DNA of 64,000 nucleotides from Treponema vincentii (lineage in GTDB: Bacteria; Spirochaetota; Spirochaetia; Treponematales; Treponemataceae). The notes below the pieces were generated by a model that did not search any database, had not been told where the DNA came from, and saw only the letters and a list, made by a program, of their open reading frames with translations. This document shows, piece by piece, positions 25,241-33,690 of the stretch (position 1 is the stretch's first letter; every line of letters starts with the position of its first letter). The stretch spans positions 558,001 to 622,000 of the forward strand of contig NZ_CP048020.1 in the NCBI RefSeq assembly GCF_010365865.1, written 5' to 3'. The translations under genes and the position numbers were made by a program.

Positions 25241-26968
25241 ATGATGATTCACAAACGGGTGATGGAACTGACGAAAGGTGCGCGTTCCGGTATTGTATGC
25301 AAAGCCTTGATAGGGGTTGCCATTTCTGCGACCTATATTGTGCAGGCAGCGACGCTGGGCACGATCGTCGGGCTGTTGTATAAACGGGCTGCATTTTCCG
25401 CACTGCTACCGTATATAACATGTTTGACAGCAATTATCGGTACGCGGCTTGTATTAATCTATATAAATTCCGTGTATGGAAAAAAAAAATTATCGGCACG
25501 GTAAAAAATATACTCAGACGGCGCATTTATGCAAAGCTGCTAAAACTGGGACCCGCATTTTTGGATGACGAGCGTACCGGTACATTGGGCTCGACAATGG
25601 TAAGCGGTGTCGATTATTTGGAAGGTTATTTGACGCTGTATCTGCCGCAGGTGCTGGTATGCCTTATCGCTTGCTCTGCAATGCTTGTCTATATTTTTTT
25701 CAGTGCATTATGTGCTTGGGCTTATTGCGTTGGTAGCATTGATTATCGTGCTCATATCCCCGATCGTATTCGGGAAAGTATTGTCGGAATCTTCCAATGC
25801 GCATTGGGCGGCGTATCAGGAGCTGACGGCAGAAATATTAGACGGTGTACAGGGGATTGTAACGGCAAAGGCAAACAATGCGCAAGAACGAATCGGCAGC
25901 GTATTAAAAGGAAAAATGAAAACGCTTTTTTCCGAAACGATGAATAATCTCAAAGTCAATTTAACGGAAGTGGGTATTGCCGGATTTGCTTCGGGCGCAG
26001 GCGTCAGTTTCACCCTTGCGGTTGCCGCTCTTCTGGCGGTAAAAGGGAGTATTCCGCTTTCTTCGCTTTTGGTTCTGCTTTTTATGACGAATGAAGTGTT
26101 CAGACCTGTGGCCGATTTAAGTGCGTATTTTCATCAAGGCTTTATGGGCATTACTTCTTCAGGCAGTATTTTTGCACTGCTCGACGAAGAAGAAAAAATA
26201 CACGATACGGGGACAAAAACACTCGATGTAAAAATGCCGGGCGGTTTTGAAATTGCGTATACGGATGTCTTATTTTCATATAACGAAAATGAAGCTCCCG
26301 TTTTTGAAGACATGAATTTTACGGTCAAAAAAAACGAGCGGCTTGCAATCGCTGGAGAATCGGGAAGCGGAAAAACAACTCTTATCAATTTGTTGCTCCG
26401 CTTTTATGATCCGCAGGCGGGACGCATCGCCATTAACGGAATCGATATACGGGATCTGACGCTGAAATCGCTCCGCAGTTTAATTTCCGTTGTTTCGCAG
26501 GAAACATATTTGTTCAACGGTACGATAAAAGAAAATCTGCTGCATGCAAACGAAGCGGCTGATGACGATATGGTAATCGAAGCATGCAAAATTGCGCATA
26601 TCGATTCGTTTATTCAAAGCCTGCCTGAAAAATATAACACGCGTGTCGGGGAACGGGGGCTTAATTTTTCAGGAGGACAGCGGCAGCGTATTGCTATTGC
26701 ACGTGCCGTGTTGAAAGATGCGCCGATTATCGTACTGGATGAAGCGACCTCCGGTATCGATACCGAAAACGAAAATGAGATCAAACATAGTCTTTCGGTG
26801 TTATTAAAAAACCGTACGAGTATTACCATTGCCCACCGTTTAAATACAATAGAAGATTGCGACCGCATTTTGGTTTTGCGGCATGGACGGATTGTCGAAG
26901 AGGGAACTCATCATCAGCTGTTTGGAAAAGACGGTTATTATAAAAAACTGGTACAAGCACAGCAGTAG
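25241..26968 (+). pseudogene. ABC half-exporter (membrane domain + ATPase), broken by two homopolymer frameshifts
   Basis: Start ATG 25241 with GGAG 9 nt before. The frame leaves at A10 (25480-25489), resumes as IIGTVKNILRRRIYAKLLKL, leaves again at T7 (25694-25700; six bases restore it) and then runs intact to 26968. The restored ~575-aa protein has six membrane segments and an ATPase: Walker A GESGSGKTTLI, signature NFSGGQRQRIAIA, Walker B PIIVLDEATSGID, switch IAHRLNT. Relatives are the YbtP/IrtA or CydC/D-type half-transporters, which work as heterodimers; the partner is the next gene. Sequencing error or real inactivation cannot be told apart here. Confidence 0.85.
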
Positions 26969-26982
26969 AAAGGAGCGAAGAA

Positions 26983-28647
26983 ATGTTCGAAAAATATAAA
27001 CCGCTTTTAAAATTGATCGTATATATCAAAGAGTATAAAAAAGAATTCGTGATTTCAGTGCTGTATGGAATATTGAATAGTGTTTTTTCGCTACTGACGG
27101 TATTAACCGGAGCGTATATTACCTCGGCGGCACTGTCCCGTGCGAGTGTTCAAACCGTGCTGTATTTGTTTATCCCTCTTTTAGGGTTTATATGCGGAAA
27201 AGGGCTTTTTCCTTTTTTGGAAATGTACGAATGTCATCTGGTTGCTTACAAAATTATAGAGAAAATACGGGGGCTTTTATACGATGCAGTTTCGGCATCG
27301 GCGCCTCAATCGATGGCAAAAACAAGGTCGGGGAACATAACCGCTGCTATCGTTGAGGATGTGGAAGCAACTGAAATCTTTTACGCTCATACCGCAGGTG
27401 CGTATATCGTTGCTGCCGTATGCACCGTACTGTATCTGACGGCTCTTGCGTTTCTCTCGTTGCGTATTGCCGCCACCGTATGCGCTGCTTGTATCCTTGT
27501 TGCGGCAGTGCCGTATTTTTTCAACCGTGTTACCAAAAAAACGGGAGAGGAAATACGAGAGGGCGCGGCGGCCGTACATGCGGAAGCGGTAGATACTGTT
27601 CAAGGGTTGCGTGAAATTTTGATTTTTGGAAAAGAGAAAAAATACATCGAAAAGGTCGTACGGGATACGCTCAGGTTGAACAAAAAAGAAAGGAAGGACG
27701 GGCGATTTAAGGGTGTGCAGGGGTTAACCGTCAATCTGATTACCTCCGCTGTATTGATTGTGTCGCTTTTATTCGCTCATACAGAAGTTATTGCCGGAAC
27801 ATTGCGGGCGGAAACGGTTTCCGTCGTGATTGTTTTTTCGCTGTTTGCCTTTATACCGGTGATGGGTGTTTCGGTAACGGCGGGAGCGATGAATATTTCT
27901 AACGGAGCGGCAAAGCGGATTTTGAATATTCTTGAAGAAGCACCGTCTGTTACCGATACCGTACCGTATATTCCACAATCCGAACTGCACCTTGCAGGCA
28001 GTGTCGAGTTTAAGGATGTGCGTTTTTCTTATGAAAAAGACCGGGAGGTACTGCACGGTATTTCTTTTTTCGTGCAGGCGGGAGAGAGCGTTGCCATTAC
28101 CGGAGAGTCGGGAGCGGGGAAATCGACGATAGCGGCTCTACTGATGCGTTTTTACGATCCCGACAGCGGCGCGGTGTATATCGGCGGAAAAAATATCAAA
28201 GCATTGAATCAAAAATCCGTGCGGGATATGATTGCGTATGTGCCGCAAGATGTATATCTTTTTAATAAAAGCATTAAAGAAAATATTGCGCTCGCCTGTC
28301 CCTGCGCTTCCGATGAAGAGATAAAAGCCGCAGCGCAGATTGCAATGGCGGACGGCTTTATCGAAAAACTGGAATACGGATACGATACAAATGCGGGCGA
28401 GCGCGGTGTACAGCTTTCAGGCGGGGAAAAACAACGTATCGCCATTGCCCGCGCTGTTTTGAAAAAATCTCCCATTTTACTGATGGACGAGGCGTCTTCC
28501 AATTTGGACAGCGAAAGCGAGGCCTTGTTCCGGCAAGCGTTGAGCAATATCCGCAGAGGCAAAACTATCCTCACAATTGCGCATCGTCCATCTACCATAA
28601 AAGAAGCGGATAGAGTTATCCGAATCGATAACGGACGGATGGTATAA
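26983..28647 (+). CDS. ABC half-exporter, partner of the preceding gene
   Basis: 554 aa; AAAGGAG precedes the ATG. Membrane domain to ~310 with MAKTRSGNITAAIVEDVEA as the usual coupling region, then the ATPase: Walker A GESGAGKSTIA, Q-loop YVPQDVYLFN, signature QLSGGEKQRIAIA, Walker B PILLMDEASSNLD, switch IAHRPSTIKEADRV. The switch motif has HRP where HRL is standard. The protein stops right after DNGRMV, ~20 residues before the normal end of the family (GTHEELL...), so the tail may be lost. With its neighbour it would form a heterodimeric YbtPQ-like transporter. Confidence 0.88.
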   Translation: MFEKYKPLLKLIVYIKEYKKEFVISVLYGILNSVFSLLTVLTGAYITSAALSRASVQTVLYLFIPLLGFICGKGLFPFLEMYECHLVAYKIIEKIRGLLYDAVSASAPQSMAKTRSGNITAAIVEDVEATEIFYAHTAGAYIVAAVCTVLYLTALAFLSLRIAATVCAACILVAAVPYFFNRVTKKTGEEIREGAAAVHAEAVDTVQGLREILIFGKEKKYIEKVVRDTLRLNKKERKDGRFKGVQGLTVNLITSAVLIVSLLFAHTEVIAGTLRAETVSVVIVFSLFAFIPVMGVSVTAGAMNISNGAAKRILNILEEAPSVTDTVPYIPQSELHLAGSVEFKDVRFSYEKDREVLHGISFFVQAGESVAITGESGAGKSTIAALLMRFYDPDSGAVYIGGKNIKALNQKSVRDMIAYVPQDVYLFNKSIKENIALACPCASDEEIKAAAQIAMADGFIEKLEYGYDTNAGERGVQLSGGEKQRIAIARAVLKKSPILLMDEASSNLDSESEALFRQALSNIRRGKTILTIAHRPSTIKEADRVIRIDNGRMV

Positions 28648-28893
28648 AAAGTTAAAAGACCGAGAAATGGTAGGTATTAAATCCGCGAATAAAGACGTTC
28701 TAAAAGGTGCCCACTCTGCACTCCTGCTGCTGCAAAAACATTACCTCTTAAAATGCGCCGGGGTTGTTGATTTTATCTTGTTTTTACGGGTTTATTTTAA
28801 TAGAATCAACGCATAGCAAAAATTACAAGTAAACGGTGACGGATTCTGTACTTTAGGTAAATTGAGAATTTATAATGAAATTGAGGTATATAT
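28648..28893. other. Intergenic stretch after the transporter operon
   Basis: No gene, tRNA or clear terminator seen. AT-rich towards 28893. Confidence 0.4.
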
Positions 28894-29046
28894 ATGTATA
28901 TAAGAAATGAAATAGAGAGAATAATTAAAGGCAATAATATAAATCGCTCGAATTGTTTTGAATGTTCAAAAATCAGTTATAAATCAATAATAAAAAAAAT
29001 TGAACGGAAATTTGTATTAAACGGCGGCAATATACATTTAAAATAA
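28894..29046 (+). CDS. Possible 50-aa basic peptide
   Basis: ATG 28894 with GAGGT 8 nt upstream, TAA at 29044. The peptide (MYIRNEIERIIKGNN..., CFECSKISYK) is Lys/Ile/Asn-rich with a CFEC pair. It lies in an otherwise empty AT-rich gap and ends 14 bp before a large hairpin repeat. It may be chance or a gene remnant. Confidence 0.3.
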   Translation: MYIRNEIERIIKGNNINRSNCFECSKISYKSIIKKIERKFVLNGGNIHLK

Positions 29047-29060
29047 CAGAAAGAATATAA

Positions 29061-29151
29061 GACCTCTAAAAACTTGCTTTGCAGGCCGCAGCAGACAAGG
29101 AAATGAATTCCCTGACAGAACAAACAGGGAAGCTTGCAGTTTTTAGAGGTC
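29061..29151. repeat. Dispersed hairpin repeat, long-loop copy (14-bp perfect stem)
   Basis: GACCTCTAAAAACT (29061-29074) and AGTTTTTAGAGGTC (29138-29151) enclose a 63-nt loop. Terminal inverted repeats of 14 bp around a short non-coding core make this the most MITE-like copy. It lies 17 bp past the grdD stop on the minus strand. Confidence 0.75.
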
Positions 29152-29168
29152 TCCTACAGTAATTCTTT

Positions 29169-30320
29169 TTAGATATAGTTCGCTGCGGTTAAAATCTTAC
29201 GCGCTTTTTCAGCGTCTTCTCCGGCAAGCAGGATAACGGGGCCGGTACAGCCCATGCCCGCTTCCGCATAGATGTTCTCTTTCCAGAGCGTCTTGCAGGC
29301 ATTTTCTATGTCGATAACGTCGATGCCGTGGATTTCTTCCGTAACGACCTTCTTAGGCGGCACCGCGACTGTCTCCGCGCTTGCCTCTTTTGCGGCGCCG
29401 AACGAGTCGAGTATGGCTTGCAGCCCTGTTTTTTCGGCGGCTTGCACCTCGGCACGGCACAGCGCTTGCAAGTTTGCCTGCGCGCTGCGCGCGGAATACG
29501 CCAAGGCTGCGGCGATAACCGGGGCGCCCGATGCGCGGGAAACAATCGCGACAACATCGGTCATATCCTTACCGGCGCAGGGACCGTAACCGGAACCGGA
29601 GGCTTCGTAGCTACCGCCTGTTAAGAAGGAGCTGAAAAGCTTCATCAACACATTGCCGGTTAAGGTATCACAGACCATCACATCGGGCGTCCCTTGCAGC
29701 AAATCGTTTCCGCGCATGCGTACCCCGCCGTCGGCGCGGTGCGATTCGGTGAAGCGTATCGGATAGCCCGCTTTTTGCAGCTTTAACAGCGCTTTTTCAA
29801 TCGTCGCAACGCCGTCGATGTTTAAAAGCCCGACCGTCGGGTTTTCAACACCGTTTGCTTTTGCAACGGCAATTCCGGCAAAGGTGTTTAACAGCATTGC
29901 CTTATACCGGTCGGCATCGGAGGCTCCGGTAGTGGACGCAATAAACATCTCTTTGCCGAAGCCGGGCGTTACTACCTTTCCGATTGTCGTAACGCCGAGC
30001 GGGAAAGTATAGTGCATTGTTACAGCGGCTTTTATTTCGCCCGTTTTAAACAATTCTTCCATTTTATGATGTGCGTCTTCCAGCGTCGGCGCTTCATACC
30101 AGCGGAACCCCCTCGGTTTTCGGGGGCCGCCGATCAGCACAATATCCAATCCGGGATTGGCATGGGCTGCCAGTTTTGCCGCGCGGATAAGCTCCGCTTC
30201 TCCGTGCTCGCTGCCGGGGACGGTTAAGCCGACCGGAAAGGCTTCCGCAAAGGCGCCGGTTTCCAGTCCCTTCGCCATCAGACTGAAGGCATCGGCCAGT
30301 TGTTGTTTTGTACTGCTCAT
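29169..30320 (-). CDS. grdD: Glycine/sarcosine/betaine reductase complex component C, alpha subunit
   Basis: 383 aa. The C-terminal EAGMGCTGPVILLA holds Cys358, the residue that carries the acetyl group before phosphate releases it as acetyl phosphate. The N-terminal part (FPVGLTVPGSEHGEAELIRA) and GFGKEMFIASTTGASDADRY match the PlsX-like fold of GrdD. The complex ferments glycine to acetyl phosphate, ammonia and ATP. Start overlaps the grdC stop by 4 bp (ATGA). The selenoprotein and protein B genes (grdA, grdB/E) are not in this window. Confidence 0.93.
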   Translation of the reverse strand: MSSTKQQLADAFSLMAKGLETGAFAEAFPVGLTVPGSEHGEAELIRAAKLAAHANPGLDIVLIGGPRKPRGFRWYEAPTLEDAHHKMEELFKTGEIKAAVTMHYTFPLGVTTIGKVVTPGFGKEMFIASTTGASDADRYKAMLLNTFAGIAVAKANGVENPTVGLLNIDGVATIEKALLKLQKAGYPIRFTESHRADGGVRMRGNDLLQGTPDVMVCDTLTGNVLMKLFSSFLTGGSYEASGSGYGPCAGKDMTDVVAIVSRASGAPVIAAALAYSARSAQANLQALCRAEVQAAEKTGLQAILDSFGAAKEASAETVAVPPKKVVTEEIHGIDVIDIENACKTLWKENIYAEAGMGCTGPVILLAGEDAEKARKILTAANYI

Positions 30321-31867
30321 TTTGCTCCGTCCTCCGCTAAGATACGGGCAGCGACATCGCGCATAGCATCGGCTACAATCTTCTTAATTTCCGCTTCACC
30401 GGCGCCGCCCGCAGCACCGGAACTTCCCTTACCGTTGTTCGCCTCAATTAAAAGGCTTAAACCGTCAAAGAGGTTGGTCAAACGGCCGAGGAACAAGCTG
30501 CCTTTTCCGATAATCATTGCGCGGCGCAATTTACCTGCAAGCATATCCCGCCGTGCATGGCCGATAAAAGGAACGCCGGAGGGAATATGTCCCTGCGTAG
30601 GCGCAAACCCTTCCACACCGTATTGCTTTACAAATTCCGCGATTTTGGCTCGTTCAAGCTGGCCTTTCATAACCGCAAGCGCCGCGATCATCTTTGTGTT
30701 CGCTTCCGGCACATTACCGGCGCCTGCAGGAGCAGTAATTTCATGATTCTGCAACTCCGCAGCAAATTTTTCGACATCGGTAATCTTCATCCCTGCGGCG
30801 TTCAGCGGATCGTAGATAAGCGCTGTCATAACCGCCTGCGGAGAAGAACCGGAAGAAATCGTATGTTTGCCGATAACATCGGTATTGATAATGGGGTTTA
30901 CACCGTCGTCTTCCGTAATTAAAACGGCGAAACCGCCTACCATATCCTCAAGGAGCGGCATCTCTTTTTTAACATGATCTTTACCGTTCATACCGAGCTT
31001 AGGTACGGAACCGCCGGCGACAACCATCACGGTCTTAAAGATACCCGACCGCACGAGCGCAGCGGCATTTGCCAATGCGTGTACCGGCGCTGCACAGAAA
31101 CCGCGGATATCACAGCCGGTTGCATGAACGCATCCCGCTTTTTCGCCGACGGATTTTGCGATGTTGCCGCCTCCGCGCTGGTTTACATCGCCCGCAGCTT
31201 CCTCGGAACACTCGATAATATAATCGATGTCCGCCGCATTGATGCCTTCAAGCTCCGCGAGGTGCCATGCGGTTAAGATGCCGGTTCCCTTGGTAACAAG
31301 GTTTTCGAGCATCGTATGAGCGCTCAAGTTCGGGTCGGTGTCATGCGCTTGTTTGACACAGCCGACCAGCACGTCATTGTCGTATAAACCTTCCGCCGTG
31401 TGCGATTGCACCAACTTTTCGATATCGGCCTTGGAATGGGCTTCTCCCAACGTAATCGCCTTATCCTTCATTAACGGATGATTTTGAATAATCGTTGCCG
31501 CTTCGGCAGTAAATTCTTCGGTTAAGTATACCAGTTCAAAAACGTCGGCGTACTTCATCAAAATATAGAGTTCTTTTTGCGTTGCAATTTCACCGAACGG
31601 CCCAAAGCGGTCGGCTTTTTCGGTGCACTTAAACCACGGCTCGGGGATACCGGGCAAATCTTCCGGCTTCTTGTTTCCGATATACACCTGATTAGGCGGA
31701 TATTGTACAGCTTGCTCAAAGGTTCTTAAATGAGACGGGATTGCGGCAATATAGGGATCGGCAGGATCTTTCGCAATCGCTGCGGTCTGAGTTGAACCGT
31801 TCCGTTTTAACAGATCGGGGCTGTATGCCAATGTGTAACTTGCCCCTTTAATCACTGCGTTTTTCAT
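30317..31867 (-). CDS. grdC: Glycine/sarcosine/betaine reductase complex component C, beta subunit
   Basis: 516 aa, full length. MKNAVIKGASYTLAYSPDLL and the thiolase-like core (CSEEAAGDVNQRGGGNIAKS, then GCDIRGFCAAPVHALANAAA with a likely catalytic Cys) identify GrdC. It takes the carboxymethyl-Se intermediate from selenoprotein A as ketene equivalent and passes acetyl to GrdD. First gene of the grdC-grdD pair. Cytoplasmic. The leader (31868-32187) has an imperfect hairpin repeat but no obvious riboswitch. Confidence 0.93.
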   Translation of the reverse strand: MKNAVIKGASYTLAYSPDLLKRNGSTQTAAIAKDPADPYIAAIPSHLRTFEQAVQYPPNQVYIGNKKPEDLPGIPEPWFKCTEKADRFGPFGEIATQKELYILMKYADVFELVYLTEEFTAEAATIIQNHPLMKDKAITLGEAHSKADIEKLVQSHTAEGLYDNDVLVGCVKQAHDTDPNLSAHTMLENLVTKGTGILTAWHLAELEGINAADIDYIIECSEEAAGDVNQRGGGNIAKSVGEKAGCVHATGCDIRGFCAAPVHALANAAALVRSGIFKTVMVVAGGSVPKLGMNGKDHVKKEMPLLEDMVGGFAVLITEDDGVNPIINTDVIGKHTISSGSSPQAVMTALIYDPLNAAGMKITDVEKFAAELQNHEITAPAGAGNVPEANTKMIAALAVMKGQLERAKIAEFVKQYGVEGFAPTQGHIPSGVPFIGHARRDMLAGKLRRAMIIGKGSLFLGRLTNLFDGLSLLIEANNGKGSSGAAGGAGEAEIKKIVADAMRDVAARILAEDGAK

Positions 31868-32187
31868 AATACATCCTTATTGATAAGATATTGAAGCACC
31901 TCAAAAAATTTTAATTTTTAGAAGGTACTCAGTTAGAAAAATACCGTCTCATATCGATACACGGTTTTTCCTATAATATGGTAGCATTAACTTAATTTCA
32001 TAGCCTACACTTTGAAAATGCTCTTGTCAAGCATTCATTTTTTATAGAATTTTTTATAGAAGACAGTGTTCGGTTTCTTATTGATACATGCCCTCGTCCG
32101 TATTTGAAATAAATGATATAAAGTTATATATGGAGAGATACATCCAGTTGTTCCATCAATAAATTTGAGATAGACGGAGGATTTTCT
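31868..32187. other. Divergent intergenic region between grdC and the nicotinamidase-like gene
   Basis: Must hold promoters in both directions. An imperfect copy of the hairpin repeat (31898-31926, ACCTCAAAAAATT / AATTTTTAGAAGGT) stands 31 bp upstream of grdC. No confident -35/-10 pair or glycine riboswitch was recognised. Confidence 0.45.
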
Positions 32188-32712
32188 ATGAATGATGTGT
32201 TGGCTGTTATCGATATGCAAAATGATTTTGTCAGCGGGAGTTTGGGTACAAAGGAAGCGCAAGCGATTGTTCAAAATGTCGTAAAAAAGATTGAGACTTT
32301 TAAGGGGCACATTGTATTTACGCAAGATACGCACCAAAGTTCATATCTGCAATCTCAAGAAGGAATGTTTTTACCTGTTCAGCATTGCATAAAAAATACG
32401 GAGGGATGGGAACTTGTTGCTCCGATTAAAAAGCTCATAACCGATCAAGTCTATGAAAAGCCTACCTTCGGTTCGCTTTTGCTGGCGGAATCTTTAAAAA
32501 GTTTGCATGAAAGAACCCCAATCCGTTCTATTACGCTGATAGGATTGTGTACGGATATTTGTGTTGTGTCGAATGCGTTGTTGTTAAAAGCTTTTTTTCC
32601 CGAAATCCCCATTTATGTTGATGCTGTCTGTTGCGCGGGAACAACGCCCGAAAATCACAAGGCGGCGCTGCAGGTTATGAAGATGTGCCAAATTATTATC
32701 GAAAATGAATAA
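32188..32712 (+). CDS. pncA: Nicotinamidase-like cysteine hydrolase
   Basis: 174 aa. Isochorismatase-fold hydrolase with the triad Asp9 (VIDMQNDF), Lys91 (YEKPTFGS) and Cys125 (LCTDICVVSNALLLKA). Metal-site candidates are QDTH (Asp47, His49) and the neighbouring His. PncA turns nicotinamide into nicotinate for NAD recycling. GGAGG precedes the ATG. The nearby NudC gene also handles NAD, supporting this over other cysteine hydrolases; the substrate is still an inference. Confidence 0.8.
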   Translation: MNDVLAVIDMQNDFVSGSLGTKEAQAIVQNVVKKIETFKGHIVFTQDTHQSSYLQSQEGMFLPVQHCIKNTEGWELVAPIKKLITDQVYEKPTFGSLLLAESLKSLHERTPIRSITLIGLCTDICVVSNALLLKAFFPEIPIYVDAVCCAGTTPENHKAALQVMKMCQIIIENE

Positions 32713-32778
32713 GTATCATTTTTAGCAATCGGAATATGTCGATTTGACTTAAACCGATAAAAGGATATACTGAAACGT

Positions 32779-33570
32779 ATGGCGCTTATAGATTGTCCCG
32801 ATGGGGCTGATTTTGAATTCGGTGTTTTAATACAAAAGAAAAATATTTTTATTTTAGGAAATGGACAGTTGCCGAACGGTAACGAAGTATCTAAAGCTCT
32901 TAAAAAATATAATGATAGTGATATTCTCGGTCTTTACGGTGAAAAGGCATATCACACGTTTGCGGCAGCTTTGTCGCCCGAAGCGGCGGGGTCGAAAGGT
33001 TTTAAACAAATTCCGTACCGAAATCTATTTATAACGGAACCTGCTGAGCATGCCGCGATTGTTGCTCGCGCAGCGCTTTTACTCGATTGGCTGCATCATA
33101 CAAAGTATTGTTCTTCTTGCGGTAGCCGCCTGTATTTGAGCACAACCGAAACGGCATTGGAATGCCCACAATGCCGCAGAATATGGTATCCGGTTCTTGC
33201 GCCGTGCATTATTGTACTTATCAGCAAGGGTGAACAAATTCTTTTAGCGCGGCATGTACAGCACATCTCCGACCTTTATACTTGTATTGCGGGTTTTATC
33301 GAAGCGGGAGAAACGGCGGAAGAGGCGGTTGCCCGCGAAATACGCGAAGAGGTTGGTTTAACGGTTAAGAATATCCGGTATCGCGGAAGCCAAGGCTGGC
33401 CGTATCCCAATCAGCTGATGCTTGCCTTCCGCGCCGAGTACGTTTCGGGGGATATTACCGTACAAAAGGAAGAGCTATCGGATGCTGCATGGTTTACACG
33501 CGACGCATTACCGCCGATACCGCTCCCCGGATCCGCCGCTTACGATCTTATCTGCGGCGACTGGTTTTAG
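32779..33570 (+). CDS. nudC: NADH pyrophosphatase (Nudix)
   Basis: 263 aa. Zinc ribbon from Cys111, Cys114, Cys129, Cys132 (YCSSCGSRL, LECPQCRRI); Nudix box GFIEAGETAEEAVAREIREE at 172-191 with VGL following; SQGWPYPNQLM at 204-214 is the NudC-specific motif. It cleaves NADH to NMNH and AMP and, in other bacteria, removes NAD caps from RNA. It follows the nicotinamidase-like gene by 66 bp on the same strand. Confidence 0.93.
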   Translation: MALIDCPDGADFEFGVLIQKKNIFILGNGQLPNGNEVSKALKKYNDSDILGLYGEKAYHTFAAALSPEAAGSKGFKQIPYRNLFITEPAEHAAIVARAALLLDWLHHTKYCSSCGSRLYLSTTETALECPQCRRIWYPVLAPCIIVLISKGEQILLARHVQHISDLYTCIAGFIEAGETAEEAVAREIREEVGLTVKNIRYRGSQGWPYPNQLMLAFRAEYVSGDITVQKEELSDAAWFTRDALPPIPLPGSAAYDLICGDWF

Positions 33571-33624
33571 GTACACGGACAGGACAATCCGTTTGCTGTG
33601 TTTGCCCTGCCTGCTTTTGAAAAA

Positions 33625-33659
33625 CCCGTGCAAAATTTTGGATAAAACTTTGCACAGGT
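33625..33659. terminator. Possible bidirectional terminator between convergent genes
   Basis: GTGCAAA (33628-33634) and TTTGCAC (33649-33655), extended by CC/GG with a bulge, lie between nudC (+) and the cytolysin-like gene (-). T-rich sequence follows on one side and A-rich on the other. Confidence 0.45.
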
Positions 33660-33690
33660 TGTTTAAAAGTAGTGTATTGCCCTTTTCTTG

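Noticed and set aside
29169..31867. Selenocysteine codons in the glycine reductase genes
   Set aside because: GrdC and GrdD are not the selenoprotein subunits and show no in-frame TGA; grdA/grdB are outside the window.
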